In this document: in pieces, positions 8,696 through 17,868 of the stretch
How positions within the stretch are numbered: the stretch's first letter is position 1
How the letters are laid out: every line of letters starts with the position of its first letter
NCBI GenBank assembly: GCA_964542305.1
Contig: CAZITX010000002.1
Span: forward strand, 62,001 to 126,000
Direction: 5' to 3'
DNA from: DMER64 sp964542305
GTDB lineage: Bacteria; Bacteroidota; Bacteroidia; Bacteroidales; UBA932
Length of the DNA: 64,000 nt
The notes under the pieces: model-generated
The model's input: the letters and a program-made list of their open reading frames with translations, nothing else
The model's database searches: none
Told to the model about the DNA's origin: nothing
Translations under genes and position numbers: made by a program

Positions 8696-10148
8696 GGTTC
8701 AACTCTTCTTTTATAGTATATATTAATCTCATTTTTAAATCATAAAGATCATCTGATATGTCAACTTTATGATAATGGGGATTGATGATCCTGCGTTCCG
8801 TTGGATTCATCCGGGAAAGTTCGAATAAATATTTATCCCTTTTTTCCTGTTGTGATATTTCCGGTTTTATGCGTTTCCCGTTCTCTACAAATTTAAACTG
8901 AAGTTTTTCGGCTGTGTAGGACCCTTCTTTATAAATAGTTTTGCGGGTTTGGTCGTACTCATCACGAAGCACGATCTCTTTTCCGTCTTCCAGAGCTGCG
9001 GCAAATTTGTCCCCGCGAAGACAGGTAACATCCGCTTTACTCTCGTTTTCCTGGTAGATACGATAAGTTACCTGGAACCCGGGATTGATGACTTTGGCCT
9101 TGTCTTCGGATAATTTTAAAACGGGGGTGTCTCCAATTTGTACCATTTTATATACGTTCCCAAAACAGGGATTGTGTTTGCTTGTTGCAATTGCATCTCC
9201 TACACCGTAAAAATCTATAGCTGCATTTTGTCGTTCCAGGTCAGATATCAGGTATTCATCCAGCGCATTGGAAGCAAATATCACACAATTGCTGAATCCT
9301 TCCCGGTCCAGTATTTCACGGCATTTCCGGGAAAGATAAGCCAGGTCTCCGCTGTCAAGTCTTACCCCAAAAAAAGGAGTGTAAGTATTTTCTATTCCGT
9401 TTTCGCGAAAAGCCGCTATTGCGTTGTGAATTCCGCTTTTTAACGTGTCGTAGGTATCCACCAGAAGTACAAGACCTTCTCCCCTGTGGCTTTTTATATA
9501 AGCATCAAAGGCTTTGAATTCACTTTTAATACTGCATCCAAATGCGGTAATATAGCTGTGCGCCATGGTCCCTGTGCTGGGTATGTCAAATTCGGTCGTT
9601 GCCAGAATGTTTGAGGTACTTACACATCCTCCTATATAAGCCGCTTTGGCTCCGTGTAATGCCGCCCATGGTCCGTGAGCCCTCCGGGAACCGAATTCAC
9701 TGATGGGTTTATTGGTGCTGCGGGTAACCCGGGAGGCTTTGGTAGCTACAGCCATCTGGTGGTTCATAATTGTGAGCAGCGGTGTTTCCAGTATCTGCGC
9801 CTGAAGCAAAGGCGCTACTACCGTAATGACAGGCTGACGCGGGAATACGATCTGGCCTTCTTCCATGGCATATACATCTCCTGTGAATCGCACTTCGGGC
9901 AACAATTTGCAAAAGCTTCCGTAGTTTTCTTCCGGCAGAAATTTTTTAAAAAAAGACTCGGGCTGTGAACCGAACCCGGAGATCATTTCCAACACTTCTT
10001 TAACGCCGCTTACTACTGCCCAATTGTTGTTATCCGGAGCTGTTCTGTAAAACATGTTGAAAACGGCAATAGTCTTGTCCAAACCCTTGTCTACAAAGGT
10101 TTTTCCCATTGTATACTGGTATTTGTCAGAACAATAAGAGTTGGTCAT
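8688..10148 (-). CDS. pncB: Nicotinate phosphoribosyltransferase
   Basis: 486 residues. The NAPRTase features are the N-terminal YQYTMGKTFVDKG, the EFGSRRAHGPWAAL segment with the likely regulatory histidine near residue 156, the LLVDTYDTLKSG strand, GVRLDSGDLAYLSR and the phosphate-binding SNALDEYLI region. It makes nicotinate mononucleotide from nicotinate and PRPP with ATP. It is the first gene of the long minus-strand run. A possible weak promoter TACCTTTA (10172-10165, minus strand) lies ahead of it. It is followed by pncA with an 8-bp overlap. Confidence 0.94.
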   Translation of the reverse strand: MTNSYCSDKYQYTMGKTFVDKGLDKTIAVFNMFYRTAPDNNNWAVVSGVKEVLEMISGFGSQPESFFKKFLPEENYGSFCKLLPEVRFTGDVYAMEEGQIVFPRQPVITVVAPLLQAQILETPLLTIMNHQMAVATKASRVTRSTNKPISEFGSRRAHGPWAALHGAKAAYIGGCVSTSNILATTEFDIPSTGTMAHSYITAFGCSIKSEFKAFDAYIKSHRGEGLVLLVDTYDTLKSGIHNAIAAFRENGIENTYTPFFGVRLDSGDLAYLSRKCREILDREGFSNCVIFASNALDEYLISDLERQNAAIDFYGVGDAIATSKHNPCFGNVYKMVQIGDTPVLKLSEDKAKVINPGFQVTYRIYQENESKADVTCLRGDKFAAALEDGKEIVLRDEYDQTRKTIYKEGSYTAEKLQFKFVENGKRIKPEISQQEKRDKYLFELSRMNPTERRIINPHYHKVDISDDLYDLKMRLIYTIKEELNHV

Positions 10149-10160
10149 AATGCGGTTTAA

Positions 10161-10193
10161 ATTGTAAAGGTAGACAAATTAAACGTATCTTTG
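10161..10193 (+). promoter_or_regulatory. Promoter of gpsA-pgi
   Basis: A perfect -7 element TATCTTTG lies at 10186-10193, with ATTG at 10161-10164 as a partial -33 element and a 21-nt spacer. The expected start of transcription is near 10197, which excludes in-frame start codons before the ATG at 10215 and leaves an 18-nt leader. Confidence 0.7.
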
Positions 10194-10214
10194 TGGGTTC
10201 TTACAGGAAAATCT

Positions 10215-11225
10215 ATGAAGAGTATTTTTCATAATAACACCAGATATGCAGTCATCGGATCGGGCAGCTGGGCCACCGCACTTATCAAGATCCTGCAGGA
10301 TACTCATGATGAAGTTCTGTGGTATGTCAGGGATCAGCACATGATTGATTTCATAAGGGAAAACAACCACAATCCCCAATACCTCCAGGCTGCCACACTG
10401 GACCCTTCCCGATTGAAAATGAGCTTTGATATCAACCGGACCATCCGGGATGCTGACGTGCTCATTTTCTGTATACCTTCTACGTATTTTATCAGTGAAA
10501 TGATCCCTCTCACGGCCTCTTTGGAAGGAAAATTCATTGTAACTGCCATCAAGGGCCTAATCCCTGAACGAAATATTTCCGTCACCGAATATTTCAATCG
10601 TATTCACAACATTCCCTACGATTATATTGGAGTGATTGCCGGACCCGTTCACGCAGAAGAAGTAGCTATGGAAAGGCTCTCCTATCTGAGCGTGACCTGC
10701 AAAAAAGAAAAAACAGCCCGCAAGCTTGCTGAAGCCTTTAAATGCCCTTATATACAAACAAGTATTGGAACCGACATTTACGGTCTTGAATATGCCGTGG
10801 TGCTGAAAAACATCTACGCCATAGCTTCAGGTATGAGCCGTGGTCTGGGATACGGAGATAATTTTCAGGCGGTACTGGTTTCCTGCGCATACCAGGAGAT
10901 CCGTTCTTTTCTGAACCGTTCCTACCCGGACAAGACCAGGAATACGTCTCTATCCGGAATCCTGGGGGACCTGCTGGTTACCAGTTATTCCCAATTCAGC
11001 CGAAACCGTTCATTCGGGAATATGATTGGCCGGGGTTACTCCATAAAAGCAGCTCAACTGGAAATGAATATGGTGGCAGAAGGGTTTTACGCCGCTTCCT
11101 GTATCCATGAATTGAACAAAAAATACAACGTGGATATGCCCATAGCAGAAGCCATGTATAAGATTTTGCATGAATTCCGGTCTCCGGCAATTGTATTCAA
11201 AGCGTTAAGTGAACAATTAAAATAA
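10215..11225 (+). CDS. gpsA: Glycerol-3-phosphate dehydrogenase [NAD(P)+]
   Basis: 336 residues from the ATG at 10215; an upstream GTG-type opening of the frame lies inside the promoter and is rejected. The Rossmann motif reads VIGSGSWATALIKIL near residue 14, and GPVHAEEVAMERLSYLSV with the downstream VVLKNIYAIASGMSRGLGYGDN are the classic GpsA substrate-site segments (K in VLKN). It reduces dihydroxyacetone phosphate to sn-glycerol-3-phosphate for phospholipid synthesis in the cytoplasm. The stop is 1 nt before the pgi start codon, so the pair forms an operon. Confidence 0.95.
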   Translation: MKSIFHNNTRYAVIGSGSWATALIKILQDTHDEVLWYVRDQHMIDFIRENNHNPQYLQAATLDPSRLKMSFDINRTIRDADVLIFCIPSTYFISEMIPLTASLEGKFIVTAIKGLIPERNISVTEYFNRIHNIPYDYIGVIAGPVHAEEVAMERLSYLSVTCKKEKTARKLAEAFKCPYIQTSIGTDIYGLEYAVVLKNIYAIASGMSRGLGYGDNFQAVLVSCAYQEIRSFLNRSYPDKTRNTSLSGILGDLLVTSYSQFSRNRSFGNMIGRGYSIKAAQLEMNMVAEGFYAASCIHELNKKYNVDMPIAEAMYKILHEFRSPAIVFKALSEQLK

Positions 11226-11226
11226 T

Positions 11227-12564
11227 ATGAAAAGCTCAATATCGTTCAACGGCAAAGAAGCCCTTTGGTTCCTGAAAGAAAAAGGATCCCTGCCCCGGGA
11301 GGAAAAAGCACTGCAGGCTATGGAAGCCCTGGAATCGGGCCGGGGAAAAGGTTCGGATTTCCTGGGTTGGTTACACTTACCTTCTGAAATTTCTTCCACA
11401 GTTATTGATAATATTAAAGACGTTGTTGAAGACTGGAAAAAAGACATAGACATTGTTGTGGTAATTGGGATCGGGGGATCATATCTGGGGGCCAGGGCCG
11501 TCATTGAAGCTCTTTCCCATTCATTCGCCGCCCTGCTTCCTTCTGAAGGACCACGCGTGGTTTTTGCAGGACAAAACATTGGAGAAGACTACCTGGCGGA
11601 GCTGGAAGATTTGATGAAAACAGCATCCATAGCCTGCGTTGTCATTTCCAAATCCGGAACCACGACAGAACCTGCCATCGCCTTTCGTCTTGTAAAACAA
11701 CATATTGAATCAACTTACGGAAAAGAAGAGGCAAAACGGCGTATTGTGGCTATCACGGACAGTTCCCGGGGAGCCCTTCGCAATATGGTGTCCCGGGAAG
11801 GATACCGCAGTTTTATCATCCCTGATGATGTGGGAGGACGGTTTTCCGTGTTCACCCCGGTAGGATTGCTTCCCGTTGCCCTGGCCGGAATAGACATAGA
11901 AACCCTGATGGATGGAGCCCGGGATATGGAAAAGATCACGGCGCAAAAAAGCACAGACAACCCCGCCGTACAATATGCTTCATTCAGGAATGCTCTTTAC
12001 GAAAACGGGAAAAAAATAGAGCTTTTGGTCAATTACCATCCCAAGCTGCATTTCGTTACCGAATGGTGGAAACAACTGTTTGGGGAAAGTGAAGGGAAAG
12101 AACACCTGGGTATTTTCCCGGCAGGGGTCGATTTTACGACCGACCTTCATTCTATGGGACAGTATATTCAGGATGGTGAGAGGCATCTTTTTGAAACCGT
12201 TATCAGTATAGCTTCTCCCAACCGTTCGCTAACGATCCCAGAAGACGCGGACAATGCTGACGGAATGAATTACCTGGCAGGAAAACACATAAACGAATGC
12301 AACAAGATGGCGGAATTGGGAACCCGCCTTGCACACGTGGACGGGGGTGTACCCAACCTGCATATAGAAATACCCCTGCTGAACGCTTACTACCTGGGCG
12401 CATTGCTTTATTTCTTTGAAAAAGCCTGCGGCATCAGCGGATACCTTCTGGGTGTCAACCCGTTTGACCAGGAAGGCGTGGAAGCCTACAAGAAAAACAT
12501 GTTTGCTCTACTGAACAAGCCGGGTTTCGAGGCTCAGGGTGACATCCTCCGCAAACGACTCTGA
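11227..12564 (+). CDS. pgi: Glucose-6-phosphate isomerase
   Basis: 445 residues, the short form also seen in Firmicutes. Sugar-phosphate binding motifs are VIGIGGSYLGARAVIEAL (near residue 77), VVISKSGTTTEPAIAFRL and the region ending GGRFSVFTPVGLLP. The catalytic-site region GESEGKEHLGIFPAGVDF and the C-terminal FDQEGVEAYKKNMF with its lysine are intact. It interconverts glucose-6-phosphate and fructose-6-phosphate. Its last 57 bp overlap the end of the convergent GH2 gene. Confidence 0.96.
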   Translation: MKSSISFNGKEALWFLKEKGSLPREEKALQAMEALESGRGKGSDFLGWLHLPSEISSTVIDNIKDVVEDWKKDIDIVVVIGIGGSYLGARAVIEALSHSFAALLPSEGPRVVFAGQNIGEDYLAELEDLMKTASIACVVISKSGTTTEPAIAFRLVKQHIESTYGKEEAKRRIVAITDSSRGALRNMVSREGYRSFIIPDDVGGRFSVFTPVGLLPVALAGIDIETLMDGARDMEKITAQKSTDNPAVQYASFRNALYENGKKIELLVNYHPKLHFVTEWWKQLFGESEGKEHLGIFPAGVDFTTDLHSMGQYIQDGERHLFETVISIASPNRSLTIPEDADNADGMNYLAGKHINECNKMAELGTRLAHVDGGVPNLHIEIPLLNAYYLGALLYFFEKACGISGYLLGVNPFDQEGVEAYKKNMFALLNKPGFEAQGDILRKRL

Positions 12565-14994
12565 ACGGGCCTTTAACGTAACATTTCCTGGATCCGTCCC
12601 CGCACGGATTACTACCAGGCATTTCCCGTGGAAAGCTTTCCTGTATGAAGAACGGAACGATTCGTGGCTTACCTGGCTTCCATTGTCCACCGCAGCTATG
12701 GTTGCGGGACCTTCCAGAGCAAAAGTGATCATATTATCTGCATACGGAACGGGATTCCCTTCCCGGTCAATTACCTGAACAGTCACAAAGCTCAGATCTG
12801 ATCCATCCGCATTCAGTACATCCCTGTCAGCAGTCAATACCAATCCATAGGGTTCGCCAGCTGTCTTTACGGTGCGGCGCAAGTATTCATTGCCGTCCTT
12901 GTAGGAAACAGCCGTAAGTGTCCCGGGTTCGTAATCAACCCTCCAAAAAGCATGAAGCCGGTCCTTTGTTTTGCTGCTGGAACCCACGGATTTTTCGTTT
13001 AGGAACAATGCTACCGAATCGGCCCCGTTGTAGTAGGCCCATACATCAACAGTTTCTCCCTCCGACCAGTTCCAATGAGGGAAAAGATGCAGTACGGGTG
13101 TATCCGTCCACTCGCTCTGGTACATATAATAAACGTCCTTGGGGAAGCCGGCAAGATCCACAATGCCGAAATAGGAACTGCGGGAAGGCCACCAGTACGG
13201 AGTGGGTTCCCCAAGGTAGTCAAACCCTGTCCAGATGAACATACCCGAAATAAAATCGTTGTCACGTACGTTTATCCATGCCGATTCGTGGGTATTTCCC
13301 CAGGGGGCGTGCATGTTATCGTATGCAGAACAAAAATGGTGCGGTGTATCGTAGGTGAGCCACCATTCCCTGGGTTCTTTCCTTACCGAGTCTGAAGGCA
13401 TCTGGTAAAAACCGCGAGTCTGCAGTGACGAAGTGGTTTCCGCTGCCACAAACGGCATCCCCGGAAAATTTACGGACACGGTCGGGTAATCCTTTTCATG
13501 ATAGTTATATCCTATGATATCCAAGGCCTGAGCCCTGAACAGGTTGTTGTGCGGAGCCGGCTCGTTGCATCCTGCCGTCACGGGCCGTGTAGGATCCAGT
13601 TCTCTTACAATATCCACGAGTTTTTTTGTCAGGAGTGCATCAAACGGCAGGTCTCCCGATACCGGACTGTCCTGGCGGGCCATAAAGTTCAACAACAGGT
13701 TCGCCTGTTGCAGATCCAGCGTGTCGGCCTGCGGATTATTCCACTGTTCCAGCACTTCGTTGCCAATGCTCCACATGATCACGGATGGGTGATTCCTGTC
13801 ACGGCGGATAAAATCCCGCAAGTCTTTTTCATGCCAATCACCGAAAAATAAAGAATAATCGTAAGCGGTTTTGTTTTTGCGCCAGACATCGAAAGATTCG
13901 TCCATGACAAGAAAACCCATGCTGTCACACAGATCCAGCCATTCGGGAGCCGGAGGATTGTGGGATGTGCGTATGGCGTTGCAGCCCATCTCCCTGAGTA
14001 TTTCCAATTGTCTTTCCATAGCCCTTAGATTCACGGCCGTGCCCAATGCACCCAGATCGTGATGCATACACACGCCCTTTATCTTCAAGGGCCTTTCATT
14101 CAAATAAAAGCCCTTATCCGGGGTAAACCGGAAGGTTCTTATCCCGAATGTCGTCCGGTAATCATCCAGTATCGCGGAACCCCTGAGAACCCGGCTTTCC
14201 ACAGAATATAATTGAGGATTGTCCACATCCCACAGCGCAGGATCCTTCACTTCCATAGACTGTTCCACAAAAATGTCCGTTTTTCCTTCGAAATCAATAT
14301 GTTTGCAATCTTCAGCAACGGTTTTTCCTCCCGGATCCAGAATTTTTGTCAACAAGTAAACATTCTTTTCCAGACCGGTAGCCCCTGATATTTCCGTGCT
14401 AATACTGACCTGTGCTTTTCCTTTTTCCACCCTGGGGGTAGTGACATATGTACCCGAGTAAGGAATATGCAGCTCTGAGGTGATCACAAGCCTGACATTC
14501 CTGTATATCCCGGAACCTGAATACCACCTGGAATTGGGCTGCCGGGAATTATCAACCGCGACCGACACCAGGTTCTCTTTCCCGGACTCGTTTAAAAAGG
14601 GAGTGATCTCATAACTGAACGAAGAGTAGCCGCAAGGCCTGTACCCTGCCTGACGGCCGTTGACAAAGACTCGGCTTTCACGGTAGATACCGTCAAATTC
14701 AAGAAAGATCCGTTTTCCTTCTGCCTCCGGCCCTAACACGAACGTCTTTCTGTACGTCCCTTTTCCACCGGGTAATGCCCCTCCCCCGGGGGTGGCGGGA
14801 TGATCCTTATGGAAATTTCCTTCAATACTCCAATCGTGAGGCAGATCAAGTTTCCTCCAGGATACCTGATCATCAATATCATGGGTAAGTGTAAATTCCC
14901 AGTCCCGGTTGAAATCAGAAACGACACGTACCGGGTCCCGGTTGCATGAAGTAACTGTCAACAATATCGCCAGGCAAAAGTATACGTGTTTCAT
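12508..14994 (-). CDS. GH2 beta-galactosidase-like lipoprotein
   Basis: 828 residues. A lipoprotein signal ends at LLTVTSC. The GH2 order is clear: jelly-roll sugar-binding domain (about 25-190, WRKLDLPHDWSIEG), immunoglobulin-like domain (about 190-290), TIM barrel (about 290-590, with IRTSHNPPAPEWLDLCD and acid/base Glu in MWSIGNEVLEQW; nucleophile Glu likely in FVAAETTSS), then a DUF4982-like and a C-terminal Ig-like domain. It removes terminal beta-linked sugars, most likely galactose, from oligosaccharides at the cell surface or periplasm. It starts 5 nt after the GH31 gene. Beta-glucuronidase or beta-mannosidase activity cannot be excluded from sequence. Confidence 0.9.
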   Translation of the reverse strand: MKHVYFCLAILLTVTSCNRDPVRVVSDFNRDWEFTLTHDIDDQVSWRKLDLPHDWSIEGNFHKDHPATPGGGALPGGKGTYRKTFVLGPEAEGKRIFLEFDGIYRESRVFVNGRQAGYRPCGYSSFSYEITPFLNESGKENLVSVAVDNSRQPNSRWYSGSGIYRNVRLVITSELHIPYSGTYVTTPRVEKGKAQVSISTEISGATGLEKNVYLLTKILDPGGKTVAEDCKHIDFEGKTDIFVEQSMEVKDPALWDVDNPQLYSVESRVLRGSAILDDYRTTFGIRTFRFTPDKGFYLNERPLKIKGVCMHHDLGALGTAVNLRAMERQLEILREMGCNAIRTSHNPPAPEWLDLCDSMGFLVMDESFDVWRKNKTAYDYSLFFGDWHEKDLRDFIRRDRNHPSVIMWSIGNEVLEQWNNPQADTLDLQQANLLLNFMARQDSPVSGDLPFDALLTKKLVDIVRELDPTRPVTAGCNEPAPHNNLFRAQALDIIGYNYHEKDYPTVSVNFPGMPFVAAETTSSLQTRGFYQMPSDSVRKEPREWWLTYDTPHHFCSAYDNMHAPWGNTHESAWINVRDNDFISGMFIWTGFDYLGEPTPYWWPSRSSYFGIVDLAGFPKDVYYMYQSEWTDTPVLHLFPHWNWSEGETVDVWAYYNGADSVALFLNEKSVGSSSKTKDRLHAFWRVDYEPGTLTAVSYKDGNEYLRRTVKTAGEPYGLVLTADRDVLNADGSDLSFVTVQVIDREGNPVPYADNMITFALEGPATIAAVDNGSQVSHESFRSSYRKAFHGKCLVVIRAGTDPGNVTLKARSESFAEDVTLSLETRLVQ

Positions 14995-14999
14995 TCTGT

Positions 15000-17825
15000 T
15001 TACAATTGAATGGTTTGTTCTTCTCCGTTATACTGAACGGTAACCACAGGCTCTCCGCCCTTAAAAGGAGTTGCCGCATTATCCGGAGTGATCTTCTTTA
15101 TATGGAATACCCTTTCTGCGGGCATCTCTGAAAACGAGCCTTCACGGGCACCAATGGTAAAAGTCCCGGTATGCTGGTCGTAGTTAAAGGGGATATTGCT
15201 GAAATATCCTTTTTCATAATTGTAATTATCCCCTTCGTCTTCATATAGTGTAAACCGGGCATCTGCTCCCGTATAGACACATAAAGTGAGTGGAGCTCCG
15301 GGGTTTTCCCCTGTATACTGAATTTCCGGCCCGAACGGTAAAATGGTCCCCGCCCTGACATAAAGAGGCATATCTTCCAGGGAAGCATCGGTTTTGATCC
15401 ATTGGCCGCCGGATATGTATTCGCCGGTATGGAAATCGAACCAGTCACATTGTTTTGGGAGGTACACATCCCGCTCCCTGGCTTTGTATTCATACACCGG
15501 GCATACCATAATGGCCTCCCCGAACATATACTGATCCGAAATATCAGTAATGGCAGTGTCCCCGTTGAAATCCATAATCAGCGCCCTCATGATGGTGTAA
15601 TCCTGAAACCATGTACGGCTTGCCAGGGTATAGATATAAGGCATTAAATGATAACGCAAACGGTTGTATCTGAGCATGGTTTTGTAAGCCGGATGGTCTT
15701 CAGGGGCAATATTGTATATCTCCCTGTACGGGTATTGTCCGTGGCTTCTGAAAAGCGGACAAAATGCCCCGAACTGGAACCAGCGTGTATTCAATTCCCT
15801 CCACTCTTCCATATCCTCTGACCCCTCCGGAGCTCTTTCAAAACGTCTCTGTACGCAAAATCCGCCTATGTCCATTGTCCAGTAAGGGATCCCTGATATG
15901 CTGAAATTAATACCGGCAGGAATCTGGGCTTTCATGTCTTCCCAGCATGTACCAATATCTCCGCTCCAGGTAGCCGTGGAATAACGTTGCAAACCCGGGA
16001 ATCCGCTCCTGGTAAGCAAGAAAACACGTTTGTCCGGATCTTCTTCCCGTTGTCCTTCATAAATGGCCTGTGCATTGACTAGCGCATAAGCATTCAAATA
16101 ACGTGTAGACGGCCCCAGTGCCGTTGGTGTGGATAATGCTTTCCGATATTCCAGGCTGGCGTTGGAAAGAATATCGGGTTCAGAAGCATCCATCCACCAG
16201 GCGTCAAAACCCAAATGATAAAGATGGTCTTCCATCTGCTGCCAGAACAATTCCCGGGCTCCCCGGGCGTATGCATCGTAAAAAGAACCGATGTAACCGG
16301 GCCATATCCAGTCCCGGATGCTGTCCTCAACGGCACGGGTGTACATCCATCCTTTTGCTTCAAATTCCTTGTAATGTTCCGTAGTATGGTAAAATTTGGG
16401 CCAAACGGATAGCATGATCCTTGCATTTTGTGCATGGACACTGTCCACCATGGCTTTGGGATCGGGAAATCTTTCGCTGTCAAATTCGTGACTGCCCCAG
16501 GCATCCACAGGCCAATAGGACCAATCCTGTACGATATTGTCAATGGGGATGTTTCGTTCCCGGAATTCCTTAAGTGCTCCCAGCAACTCATCGGAGGTTT
16601 TGTAACGCTCCCGGCTTTGCCAGAAACCCATGGCCCATTTGGGCATGATCTGGGATTTTCCTGTTAACAGGCGGTATCCGCTTATTACTTCATCTGCGTT
16701 GTCTCCCTTAACGAAATAATAATCTATCATATCGGCCATTTCCGACCACCAGGATTGTTTTTCCTGCTCCGCGGGATCTACAGGAGTATAGAGTTTAAGT
16801 GCCAGGTAGGAGACTCCTCCGTCTGGAAGCCATTCTATACGAACGGGATATTCTTTGCCTGCTTCCATTTCAACCTGGAACTTGTAATTGTTCGGATTCC
16901 AGGCAGTTCTCCAGCGTTCTTCCACCACTTCTTCCCCGTCAAAAAAGACTTTTGTATATCCTGCATAATAAAGTAAGAAACGATGTATGCCGCTTTCCCC
17001 GGATGAAACGGTTCCTTCCCACACGATTTTGGCATCGTTGAACGGGATCTCTTCCGGGAAATTCTTTACTTTTTCCAGGTCCGAATAATCCAAAACGGAT
17101 TCGCGCCTTCTTAAATATTCCGTTTTGCCGTCACGGCTGGAATAAACGGCTGTCAACGCGCCCTGTTCACCGTCTGCGTCTGTCAGATTCAGCACATCAA
17201 GTTGCAGGTAATCCCTGGGATCTCCAAATCTTGTAAGGGAGTTGTTGTCCCACAGTAATCCGTAATTTTTGCCGGAAACTATAAATGGAACGGATACCTT
17301 GGTGTTGTACTGGTACAACGTCTCGTTCTTCCCTTTATAGTTGAACTCATCGGACTGATGCTGCCCCAGACCGTAAAAAGCTTCATCGCCCGGGGATTCA
17401 AAGACTTGTCTTACGGTGTACCCCTTGTCTCCTTCCACTTCTATTGAAGAAAAGGATTTCCCGCCTCCCTGGTTTTCCTGCAATATGACATTTCCTTCCG
17501 CATCAAGGAAAGCGACTTCCCCGGTACGGCGATCCACCCGGGCAGTGACAGACTCGGTTTTTACGGTTACAAAATTTTCTTCTTCCATACATTCAAAGGG
17601 CACGGACGGAAGGTCTTCCGGCGAGCGCATCAGACTCGGCCTTTTAGAAAACCGCTCCCCGGAAGGGACGGCAGAAACACGCAGTATTTTTTCACTAACA
17701 GGTTCAATTCGGACTTTATATTGATCCTTTACTGTGACCACCACCTGGTCACTGTCAATCATCAATCCGCTGTTACACGATATCAAAACCAGTCCTGCAA
17801 AAAGGACGAACAGCCGTTTTTTCAT
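15000..17825 (-). CDS. GH31 alpha-xylosidase-like lipoprotein with probable PA14 insert
   Basis: 941 residues from the ATG at 17825, chosen because the promoter lies just upstream and because the lipoprotein signal (LFVLFAGLVLISC) then sits at the N-terminus. After an N-terminal beta-sandwich, residues of about 235-390 form an insert with GIHRFLLYYAGYTKVFFDGE and YPVRIEWLPDGG, as in PA14 domains. The GH31 barrel follows (IVQDWSYWP, nucleophile Asp in WWMDASEPD, acid/base Asp in TWSGDIGT), then C-terminal beta domains. This architecture matches what I recall of the Bacteroides xyloglucan alpha-xylosidases. It would remove alpha-1,6-xylose from xyloglucan oligosaccharides. Alpha-glucosidase activity is the alternative. 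Confidence 0.88.
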   Translation of the reverse strand: MKKRLFVLFAGLVLISCNSGLMIDSDQVVVTVKDQYKVRIEPVSEKILRVSAVPSGERFSKRPSLMRSPEDLPSVPFECMEEENFVTVKTESVTARVDRRTGEVAFLDAEGNVILQENQGGGKSFSSIEVEGDKGYTVRQVFESPGDEAFYGLGQHQSDEFNYKGKNETLYQYNTKVSVPFIVSGKNYGLLWDNNSLTRFGDPRDYLQLDVLNLTDADGEQGALTAVYSSRDGKTEYLRRRESVLDYSDLEKVKNFPEEIPFNDAKIVWEGTVSSGESGIHRFLLYYAGYTKVFFDGEEVVEERWRTAWNPNNYKFQVEMEAGKEYPVRIEWLPDGGVSYLALKLYTPVDPAEQEKQSWWSEMADMIDYYFVKGDNADEVISGYRLLTGKSQIMPKWAMGFWQSRERYKTSDELLGALKEFRERNIPIDNIVQDWSYWPVDAWGSHEFDSERFPDPKAMVDSVHAQNARIMLSVWPKFYHTTEHYKEFEAKGWMYTRAVEDSIRDWIWPGYIGSFYDAYARGARELFWQQMEDHLYHLGFDAWWMDASEPDILSNASLEYRKALSTPTALGPSTRYLNAYALVNAQAIYEGQREEDPDKRVFLLTRSGFPGLQRYSTATWSGDIGTCWEDMKAQIPAGINFSISGIPYWTMDIGGFCVQRRFERAPEGSEDMEEWRELNTRWFQFGAFCPLFRSHGQYPYREIYNIAPEDHPAYKTMLRYNRLRYHLMPYIYTLASRTWFQDYTIMRALIMDFNGDTAITDISDQYMFGEAIMVCPVYEYKARERDVYLPKQCDWFDFHTGEYISGGQWIKTDASLEDMPLYVRAGTILPFGPEIQYTGENPGAPLTLCVYTGADARFTLYEDEGDNYNYEKGYFSNIPFNYDQHTGTFTIGAREGSFSEMPAERVFHIKKITPDNAATPFKGGEPVVTVQYNGEEQTIQL

Positions 17826-17832
17826 ATATTTG
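17825..17832 (+). promoter_or_regulatory. -7 element of the GH5 gene
   Basis: TATATTTG, a perfect match to TAnnTTTG. It overlaps the first base of the GH31 start codon. Transcription would start near 17837, giving the GH5 mRNA a leader of about 32 nt. Confidence 0.6.
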
Positions 17833-17853
17833 TTTTTTAGATCATTTCCCACT

Positions 17854-17861
17854 CAAAGATA
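17854..17861 (-). promoter_or_regulatory. -7 element of the GH31-GH2 operon
   Basis: TATCTTTG read on the minus strand, a perfect match. Transcription would start near 17849 and give a leader of about 24 nt before the GH31 ATG at 17825. It lies only 7 bp upstream of the GH5 start codon, so the two divergent promoters interlock. Confidence 0.6.
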
Positions 17862-17868
17862 ATTGTTT

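Noticed and set aside
16094..16591. 165-codon frame in another frame of the GH31 gene
   Set aside because: Same strand but shifted; it covers the catalytic barrel coding region and its translation is rich in Pro, Gly and Trp without a known fold.
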